Below are positions 15,901-20,002 of a DNA stretch of 20,002 nucleotides, piece by piece; the stretch's first letter is position 1; each line of letters starts with the position of its first letter. The translations under genes were made by a program, and so were the position numbers. Below the pieces are notes generated by a model. The model searched no databases. It saw only the letters and a list, made by a program, of their open reading frames with translations, and was not told the DNA's origin. The DNA is from an uncultured Dorea sp. (GTDB lineage Bacteria; Bacillota; Clostridia; Lachnospirales; Lachnospiraceae): assembly GCA_910578495.1 (NCBI GenBank), contig CAJTRE010000038.1, positions 1 to 20,002 of the forward strand, written 5' to 3'.

Positions 15901-16101
15901 CATATCCTTGATAACACGAGTAAGAACGTGACCGATATGCGGTTTACCGTTTGCAGTCGGCGGGCCGTCGTAGAACATATACATCTCGTTGCCCTCACGC
16001 TGTTTCATACTCTTCTCAAAAATACTGTTTTCTTCCCAGAACTTCTCAGTCGCTTTTTCTCTGTCCACAAAGTTAAGGTCTGTCGAAACCTTCTTATACA
16101 T
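12949..16101 (-). CDS. ileS: Isoleucyl-tRNA synthetase (type 2, eukaryote-like)
   Basis: A 1050-residue class Ia synthetase charging tRNA-Ile. The HIGH motif is at 55-58 (GPPTANGKPHIGHVL), GWDTHGLPVE follows, the editing insert contains the TTTPWTLPSN threonine-rich motif, and KMSKS is at 601-605. Several CxxC pairs (YCPRCG, WRCDK, CECGH, CPKCGK) lie in the catalytic insert. The C-terminus (ends GVERKQ) has no terminal zinc-finger cysteines, as in the longer type-2 enzymes rather than the E. coli type. Known of family: type-2 enzymes tolerate mupirocin. Start: the ATG at 16101 follows AAAAAAGGAGG; an in-frame ATG at 16149 lies inside the T-box terminator hairpin and is rejected. It is regulated by the T-box upstream and is followed without a gap by glgP. 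Confidence 0.98.
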   Translation of the reverse strand: MYKKVSTDLNFVDREKATEKFWEENSIFEKSMKQREGNEMYMFYDGPPTANGKPHIGHVLTRVIKDMIPRYRTMKGYEVPRKAGWDTHGLPVELEVEKLLGLDGKDQIEEYGLEPFINKCKESVWKYKGMWEDFSGTVGFWADMDNPYVTYHNEYIESEWWALKTIWDKGLLYKGFKIVPYCPRCGTPLSAQEVAQGYKDVKERSAIVRFKVIGEDAYFLAWTTTPWTLPSNIGLCVNPEEDYAKVKAGDGYIYYMASALLDTVLGKLAKEDEKAYEVLETYKGKDLEYKEYEPLYQCALDVASKQNKKAFFITCDTYVTLTDGTGVVHIAPAFGEDDAKVGRKYDMPFVQLVTEKGEMSESTPFAGLFVKEADPEVLKDLEARELLFDAPNFEHSYPHCWRCDKPLIYYARESWFINMTAVKEDLIANNNTINWIPESIGKGRFGDWLENVQDWGISRNRYWGTPLNIWECECGHQHSVGSIKELKEMSDNCPDEIELHRPYVDEVTIRCPKCGKPMHRVSEVIDCWFDSGAMPFAQLHYPFENQELFEKQFPAAFISEAVDQTRGWFYSLLAISTLIFNKAPYKNVIVLGHVQDEKGQKMSKSKGNAVDPFDALEKYGADAIRWYFYVNSAPWLPNRFHGKVVVEGQRKFMGTLWNTYAFFVLYANIDNFDATKYTLEYDKLTVMDKWLLSKLNTLIKEVDDNLTNYKIPETARALQDFVDDMSNWYVRRSRERFWAKGMEQDKINAYMTLYTALVEVCKAAAPMIPFMTEDIYQNLVRSTDENAPESIHLCDFPAVDEACIDKELEQHMDEVLKLVVMGRACRNTANIKNRQPISQMYVKAEFELPEFYREIVRDELNIKTVTFTQEVRDFTSYSFKPQLKTVGPKYGKLLGGIKAALSDLDGNAAMDQLNAKEALKFDVNGQEVTLFREDLLIESAQMDGYVSENDNGITVVLDTNLTEELLEEGFVREIISKVQTMRKEADFEVMDNIAITYEGTEKAENIFAAHAEEIGKETLAVSVTKSTPAGYVKEWKINGENVVLGVERKQ

Positions 16102-16120
16102 GATTATCCTCCTTTTTTCT

Positions 16121-16160
16121 AAAATAAAACAGCTCCCGCCTATCTGCATAGGACGAGAGC
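16121..16160 (-). terminator. T-box intrinsic terminator of the ileS leader
   Basis: On the minus strand GCTCTCGTCCTA and TAGGCGGGAGC pair with one G-U and one bulged U around a TGCAGA loop, then TGTTTTATTTT follows. This is a good intrinsic terminator located about 20 bases before the ileS start. Its 5' arm is the natural partner of the upstream T-box sequence in the alternative antiterminator fold. Confidence 0.85.
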
Positions 16161-16376
16161 ATTACTCACGCTTATAAACCACCTAAACATACCATCATAT
16201 GTCTTTCCTGTAACGGGGAAACTCCGGCAGTGCTTACTCAATCATTCATCCTTTCGGCATCTGCAACTCGGAAGTGATCTTCGGATATATCTTACTAATA
16301 CCGGACTTACACCATCTCCGGCTCGCTGAGATGTTCTGATGTACCTTACTGTCTTCGTCATTGTTTTTCTACTACA
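16121..16376 (-). promoter_or_regulatory. T-box riboswitch controlling ileS (and probably glgP)
   Basis: The untranslated leader has T-box architecture on the minus strand. Stem I contains GGTGTAAGTCCGG, an AGTAAGATATA internal-loop segment and the specifier region GAAGATCACTTCC, where ATC (16278-16276) is an isoleucine codon, followed by the conserved GAGTTGC. The T-box sequence proper, AGGTGGTTTATAAGCG (16184-16169), carries UGGU, complementary to the ACCA 3' end of tRNA-Ile. It is followed by the intrinsic terminator. Known mechanism: uncharged cognate tRNA pairs with both sites and stabilises the antiterminator, allowing read-through into the synthetase gene. Confidence 0.93.
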
Positions 16377-16381
16377 GTGCT

Positions 16382-16411
16382 ATTATAAGTAACAACCCCT
16401 TGACTCGTCAA
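16382..16411 (-). promoter_or_regulatory. Sigma-A promoter for the T-box-ileS-glgP transcript
   Basis: On the minus strand TTGACG (16411-16406) and a perfect TATAAT (16387-16382) are 18 bases apart. The predicted start is near 16375, directly ahead of T-box stem I. The -35 box lies in the centre of a perfect inverted repeat. Confidence 0.8.
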
Positions 16412-16419
16412 GGGGTTGT
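16392..16419. repeat. Perfect 13-bp inverted repeat overlapping the ileS promoter
   Basis: Arms 16392-16404 and 16407-16419 (ACAACCCCTTGAC and its complement) are perfect, with a 2-base centre, or 4 bases if the inner pair opens. It covers the -35 box and most of the spacer. As RNA from the upstream polysaccharide genes it would be a strong stem followed by TACTTATAAT, possibly a second terminator; as DNA it could be an operator. The sequence alone does not choose between these. Confidence 0.6.
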
Positions 16420-16441
16420 CTTAAATTAGTTCATTATATGG

Positions 16442-16561
16442 ACTTATTTCGAAATTCATAATCTCTTTAAAGAATGGATCATACAGAATTTAAGCTCGCG
16501 AACCCCGGTACAGAAATCAGAAATTCGTTCTGCTGTTCTTCTGTCCATCTTCGAAATAAGT
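16442..16561. repeat. 120-bp element bounded by 12-bp perfect inverted repeats
   Basis: ACTTATTTCGAA (16442-16453) and TTCGAAATAAGT (16550-16561) are exact complements enclosing about 96 bases. Further partial pairing inside (ACAGAA with TTCTGT, GATGGA with TCCATT on the minus strand) suggests one long imperfect hairpin. A 30-codon minus-strand reading frame (16456-16548) lies inside but has no ribosome site I would trust. No clear target duplication flanks it. Candidates are a miniature inverted-repeat transposable element or an intergenic structured RNA. Confidence 0.5.
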
Positions 16562-16564
16562 ATT

Positions 16565-16590
16565 AATCTAGGCTTTTCAAAGCCCAGATT
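16565..16590 (-). terminator. Probable terminator of the polysaccharide gene cluster
   Basis: On the minus strand AATCTGGGCTT and AAGCCTAGATT pair across the whole stem (one G-U) around a short TGAA loop; on the plus strand the same position is an A-C mismatch, so the fold favours leftward transcripts. It lies about 40 bases after the acyltransferase stop codon. The downstream sequence AATACTTATTT is only moderately U-rich. Confidence 0.6.
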
Positions 16591-16629
16591 CTAATAACCA
16601 ACATTGGCTAACAAGATTGTATCCCAATT

Positions 16630-17049
16630 CTATTCGTATATGAATTCTTGATAGTCTTCTATCTCCTTATGTAATTCAAATCCGTCACGAATCCATGCCA
16701 CCCTTTCTCTTATGATCTTAGCCGGACTTCCTGCAATACAGCAGTTCTTAGGGAACGTTCTTTTGCAGACAAATGAATTCGCACCTATTATTGAACCGTC
16801 ACCAATCTCGACACCATTCATTAATGTCACTCTCATTCCAATCCATACATGCTCTCCAAGAATCACATCCCGCTTTGTATTGTCATCCAGATTCTCCATC
16901 GTGTCCAAATCAATGATATTATGACTGTTTCCTGCGCGTACCAGAACCAAATAAGATACCATACAACCTTTACCCAAAACAATTCGGGCACCAAAGGACG
17001 CAAAAAAACCAGTCCGTTGGCCAACTGTACACCCGTCTCCGAGATGCAC
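16630..17049 (-). CDS. Hexapeptide-repeat (left-handed beta-helix) O-acyltransferase, 5' end uncertain or damaged
   Basis: From the only canonical start (GTG at 17049) the protein is 139 residues, with isoleucine-patch repeats (HLGDGCTVG, DVILGEHVWIGMRVTLMNGVEIGDGSIIGANSFV), the family motif RAGNSHNIIDLDT and the typical end CIAGSPAKIIRERVAW. The same frame stays open upstream to 17211 and keeps the repeat pattern (for example SIIIGDGCQLSDS), so about 54 further codons look like real coding sequence. They contain no ATG, GTG or TTG and are preceded by TAA at 17212-17214. Either the true start has been lost (an ATA at 17208-17206 sits where a start could have been) or a non-standard start is used. 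The frame is the same as that of the upstream transferase gene. Likely role from family and neighbours: acetylation of a surface glycan. Confidence is high for the family and low for activity and start. Confidence 0.75.
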   Translation of the reverse strand: MHLGDGCTVGQRTGFFASFGARIVLGKGCMVSYLVLVRAGNSHNIIDLDTMENLDDNTKRDVILGEHVWIGMRVTLMNGVEIGDGSIIGANSFVCKRTFPKNCCIAGSPAKIIRERVAWIRDGFELHKEIEDYQEFIYE

Positions 17050-17235
17050 TTTCCCCCCGGATGAAGCTTTGAATGATGTAGAATCTGATAATTGGCATCC
17101 ATCTCCTATTATAATACTACCGTTTACACTCGCAACAGATACTTCTTTATCGCCTTTTACCCGTTCTCCTATTTTTACGAAGGACTTCTCTCCCGTTTTT
17201 CTTGTTATTCTTTAAATTTTATTTGCTAAAGCAAT

Positions 17236-18603
17236 TTAATTCATACCCTCTGCATAATCAATAATGAGAGAATTCTGTATCATAACAGGCATATTAATTG
17301 CCTTACATAGAGTCACCAAGCTGCTCGTATCACCATAATAAGCATCTGCAATAACTATTGCTCTATCCATATCTACAGTATCATCATATATTCCAATATC
17401 TTCTTTTTTATAATACTCTACCAAAGCTTTATACTGCTCCCACAGTTGAGGCCGCATAGTTTTAATGGTTTGCTCTATGAGCGGATGCGGTCTCCAAAAT
17501 AAAACTATATCGTCCTTGCAATCATTGAAAACATGAAACACCTCTTTTATTTTTATGAGTATTTGCTCAGACTCACGTAAAAATGTTGTAATGCTTGTAT
17601 TATATAAAACCACCTTTTTCTGAGTACCGTTATTTCTATATAGATATCTTTTCCATGCCTCAGGAATAGTAATCTCTTCCCTGCTCATAGATTTGATTTT
17701 TTCAATCTTAGGCGAACCAGTACCCTTTATTTTTTTCTCAAATTGCTTCCGTGTGTCTTCTCCAGTCAACATTACGATACTTTCAATATAAAGCCGTCTT
17801 ATATTCTCTGATTGAACAATCACCTCATCCGCATGAAGCACCGCAGGCACCTGTGCAAAATGACTTCTGTTCTCTAAAAGTTTTCTGTTATTTACATCAA
17901 ATTCCTCAATAACGAAATACGGAATATAAATAAGCTTATCCGTATACTGTTTCAGATTTCTTGAGTAAAAAAAAGGGTGCACACTGGTTACGGTATTCAT
18001 GTCATCATAAGGGTTATGAATATAAATTTCATCAGGATGGTTTGCTTTAAAATTATAATCATCAAAATGTATAATCGGTACATAGTCTGGAAACTGTGAA
18101 CCTTCATAATGCACATTACCCAAAGTGCCATCGCTATTCTTATCGTAATAAGGAATAGGTATGACTATTGCTTCAACTTTAGGATCTTCGGATGCTCTTT
18201 TCCATACACTTTCTAAAGAATCCCACATGGATGCCATGTATGGTAAAAATACGATTTCCTTTTTTTCTACAATATCATACTTTATTTTATTTGATATATT
18301 TGTATAACTTTTATTCAACAGCTTATATAATTTTCTTGGATTTACATCTTCCCCTTGTAATATTTTTTCATATATCTGATATGCAAGCTCGCAATAATAT
18401 TCCAGTTCTTTTACTGCAGATGTCCCTTCTCCTTCTATTTCATCAATCTTGGATCCTATTGCTATAGCTGTATTTTGACACTCTTTGAGAACTGTGAGAA
18501 CAGTGTTCAGATCCTTCTTTTCCAAATTCTCCTGAATATTATCATGAGCCTCAGCCAAAAGGGCAGTGAGTTCCAGTAATTGTTTTTTTAATTGTTTTCT
18601 CAT
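17236..18603 (-). CDS. CDP-glycerol:poly(glycerophosphate) glycerophosphotransferase-like protein
   Basis: A 455-residue probable glycan or teichoic-acid-type transferase with no membrane segment. The first 110 or so residues are charged and helical, probably coiled coil. The rest resembles the GT-B-like CDP-glycerol glycerophosphotransferase family: IVFLPYMASMWDSLESVW, VIPIPYYDKNSDG, the central HPFFYSRNLKQYTDKLIYIPYF region, VVLYNTSITTFLRES, LFWRPHPLIEQTI (the conserved RPHP), and the late DAYYGDTSSLVTLC motif. Known of family: members transfer polyol phosphate units to cell-surface polymers or sit in capsule clusters. Start: the ATG at 18603 follows GAGGTG at about 10 bases. It lies 42 bases after the pyruvyl transferase gene and upstream of the acyltransferase, giving a leftward surface-polymer cluster. 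The donor and acceptor are not readable from the sequence. Confidence 0.78.
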   Translation of the reverse strand: MRKQLKKQLLELTALLAEAHDNIQENLEKKDLNTVLTVLKECQNTAIAIGSKIDEIEGEGTSAVKELEYYCELAYQIYEKILQGEDVNPRKLYKLLNKSYTNISNKIKYDIVEKKEIVFLPYMASMWDSLESVWKRASEDPKVEAIVIPIPYYDKNSDGTLGNVHYEGSQFPDYVPIIHFDDYNFKANHPDEIYIHNPYDDMNTVTSVHPFFYSRNLKQYTDKLIYIPYFVIEEFDVNNRKLLENRSHFAQVPAVLHADEVIVQSENIRRLYIESIVMLTGEDTRKQFEKKIKGTGSPKIEKIKSMSREEITIPEAWKRYLYRNNGTQKKVVLYNTSITTFLRESEQILIKIKEVFHVFNDCKDDIVLFWRPHPLIEQTIKTMRPQLWEQYKALVEYYKKEDIGIYDDTVDMDRAIVIADAYYGDTSSLVTLCKAINMPVMIQNSLIIDYAEGMN

Positions 18604-18645
18604 TGTGGCGCTTCACCTCTAATTATGAACAATAATATGCTTTCA

Positions 18646-19938
18646 TCATAGATTCTCAAAAATTTTACATTCAGTACCTTTTATTAACGCGAAATTATAA
18701 TTGCATATTAATTTTTTATGTGCCGCTTCATGTGCTGCAGGAGCTACAACGAGAATCCACGCCTTCTTATTTACTAGCTTTTCTATTTCATCCGGATGAA
18801 TAATTTTTATATTGTCCTTATATATTCCTGTGGCATATGTATCTATTGCATACAGCATTCTTGCATTCGGATACTGTCTTTGCATCTGTTCATATAAAAG
18901 ATAGGAATTTGGCATACATACTCCCCAGATACAATAATCAAATCTATCTTCAGTATTCATTGGAAGCTTTTTTGCTGCAATTTCTTCCTCGCCGGCAAAA
19001 CAGATGTTTTGTGTTTTCTTTGAATAAATATCTTCAATATCTTTTCTAAATTTTGCAAGACCTATCATATTTTTGCAGATTCCCAGCAGTTTTTCCTTTA
19101 TTTCATGTGGAATATTGCCTTTTACGTTTTCCCAATCGAGATTGTCTAAATCACCAGGAGAGTATAACGGCAAAAATCGATCAATAAACTGATACCTCTC
19201 ATCAAAAGTATCTCGTACCAGTACAACTGGAATTCCCATTGCAGCACATGGAGATGCCACGTGAAGCCTGCTTGTAATCACAAGTTTTGCCTCATCTCTA
19301 TATCTGCTAAGCTGGACTTCAGCTATATTATGGTATTCTTCTGTTTCTTCTAAAGTCAGCCTGTAATCATCCGAGTTACTCTTCATTCTAATTACCTGCG
19401 ATAGATATTCCGCATTACTCTTAATTTCATCAGGAATATGCTCCACTACTTTTTCAGAACAGTCAACTATAAAAACCTTATCATACTCCTTCCCATCATC
19501 CCTTTCAGGAAACAGCATCGTAAGGCAGCCCGAAAGGAATGCATCTATTCCTTTTGCTCTTAAATAGTTAACCGTATATTCATCACGGCAGCCTATCGGC
19601 TGGTTATTTCGCAAGGATTCTAATTCATATTCGAGGAGTTCACGATGTAGATGTAAACTAATAAATACTGGATGTATTTTTCTGGATAAAGGTAAAAATC
19701 TTGATGCATATGCAAAATATTCATAATTTTCTGCACCATTTATCAGTACGATCATATCTTCCCCGTCATAGTCAGCCAGATCATATCTATCTAATGGAAT
19801 CATATCTTCTTTAGGAATACCCATCTTCTTATATAATTCCAGAACTGCAAATGACTGTATCGGATCTCCAATATTCATTGGTCTTTCATTTTTATTAACA
19901 AGCAAATGCTTTCTATAATTCATATATCCATATTTCAT
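18646..19938 (-). CDS. Polysaccharide pyruvyl transferase-family protein with extra C-terminal domain
   Basis: A 430-residue protein. Residues 1-315 or so match the polysaccharide pyruvyl transferase family: MNIGDPIQSFAVLELYKKMG near the start, VLINGAENYEYF, IGCRDEYTVNYLRAKGIDAFLSGC, and the diagnostic KLVITSRLHVASPCAAMGIPVV. Known of family: transfer of pyruvate from phosphoenolpyruvate to sugars of surface polymers, although many members are untested. After a linker, residues 335-430 form a further Rossmann-like segment (FDYCIWGVCMPNSYLLYEQM, MLYAIDTYATG, AWILVVAPAAHEAAHKKL) that is not part of the standard family. Start: the ATG at 19938 follows TAGGAG. It is first in view of the polysaccharide genes, and its promoter must be at or beyond the right edge. 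Confidence 0.82.
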   Translation of the reverse strand: MKYGYMNYRKHLLVNKNERPMNIGDPIQSFAVLELYKKMGIPKEDMIPLDRYDLADYDGEDMIVLINGAENYEYFAYASRFLPLSRKIHPVFISLHLHRELLEYELESLRNNQPIGCRDEYTVNYLRAKGIDAFLSGCLTMLFPERDDGKEYDKVFIVDCSEKVVEHIPDEIKSNAEYLSQVIRMKSNSDDYRLTLEETEEYHNIAEVQLSRYRDEAKLVITSRLHVASPCAAMGIPVVLVRDTFDERYQFIDRFLPLYSPGDLDNLDWENVKGNIPHEIKEKLLGICKNMIGLAKFRKDIEDIYSKKTQNICFAGEEEIAAKKLPMNTEDRFDYCIWGVCMPNSYLLYEQMQRQYPNARMLYAIDTYATGIYKDNIKIIHPDEIEKLVNKKAWILVVAPAAHEAAHKKLICNYNFALIKGTECKIFENL

Positions 19939-19978
19939 AAAACATATCTCCTACTACAATATATTTATGGTTAATCTC

Positions 19979-19995
19979 CCTTACAGCCAGTAAGG
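19979..19995 (-). other. Small hairpin at the right edge, upstream of the pyruvyl transferase gene
   Basis: CCTTAC (19979-19984) and GTAAGG (19990-19995) can pair around a 5-base loop. No U-run follows on either strand. It may be the end of a terminator of an off-window gene or chance. No promoter is recognisable in the 64 bases right of the gene. Confidence 0.2.
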
Positions 19996-20002
19996 AATTA
20001 CC

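Noticed and set aside
16392..16428. Plus-strand intrinsic terminator
   Set aside because: No rightward gene enters this region and the bases after the stem are not a U-run; the promoter on the minus strand explains the location better.
16456..16548. 30-residue minus-strand protein inside the inverted-repeat element
   Set aside because: No credible ribosome site, no recognisable motif, and located entirely within a repeat; recorded only as part of the repeat.
1..20002. CRISPR arrays, tRNA or rRNA genes, prophage or complete insertion sequences
   Set aside because: I saw no regularly spaced direct repeats, tRNA cloverleaf signatures, rRNA sequence, or transposase or phage proteins in any frame.

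Overview
The window looks like a chromosomal segment of a low-GC, anaerobic, spore-forming Firmicute, most likely a gut Clostridium-type organism (Lachnospiraceae-like). The evidence is a glycyl radical enzyme (oxygen-sensitive chemistry), a SpoIID-family sporulation protein behind a sigma-E-like promoter, a T-box leader in front of ileS, strong AGGAGG-type ribosome binding sites, and YesN/LytS-type two-component proteins. The taxonomic call is inference; no rRNA or marker gene is present.

Region 1 (about 1-5204, leftward) is a catabolic operon. It encodes a glycyl radical enzyme in two pieces: a 745-residue catalytic subunit with the Cys-Val-Glu active-site motif and a separate 81-residue protein carrying the Gly radical loop. 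These are followed by a sugar-type substrate-binding lipoprotein and a double ABC ATPase of the RbsA/MglA family. The ATPase reading frame stops early, inside its second ATPase domain, close to the left edge. No permease and no radical-SAM activating enzyme is in view.

Region 2 (5205-9440, rightward) is divergent from it and encodes a matching regulatory unit: a YesN-like response regulator with an AraC-type DNA-binding domain, a LytS/YesM-like histidine kinase with two membrane helices but almost no extracellular loop, and, translationally coupled, a degenerate double ABC ATPase that keeps the RbsA layout but has lost its Walker A, Walker B and signature residues. Good back-to-back sigma-A promoters sit in the 173-bp intergenic region. 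The working model, which is inference, is that the two-component system senses the imported substrate, perhaps through the pseudo-ATPase or the binding protein, and switches on the split-enzyme operon.

Region 3 (9444-16420, leftward) is housekeeping: spoIID, glgP (glycogen phosphorylase) and ileS. The ileS leader is a T-box riboswitch with an AUC specifier and a UGGU bulge, and glgP starts directly on the ileS stop codon, so it is probably under the same control. The spoIID ribosome binding site is inside a hairpin whose distal arm carries a sigma-E-like -10 element.

Region 4 (16420-20002, leftward) starts with a 120-bp inverted-repeat element and a hairpin terminator. It then holds three cell-surface polysaccharide genes: a hexapeptide acyltransferase whose 5' end looks damaged, a CDP-glycerol glycerophosphotransferase-like protein, and a polysaccharide pyruvyl transferase-family protein with an extra C-terminal domain. 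The most notable content is the naturally split glycyl radical enzyme together with the regulatory operon containing a pseudo-ABC-ATPase.
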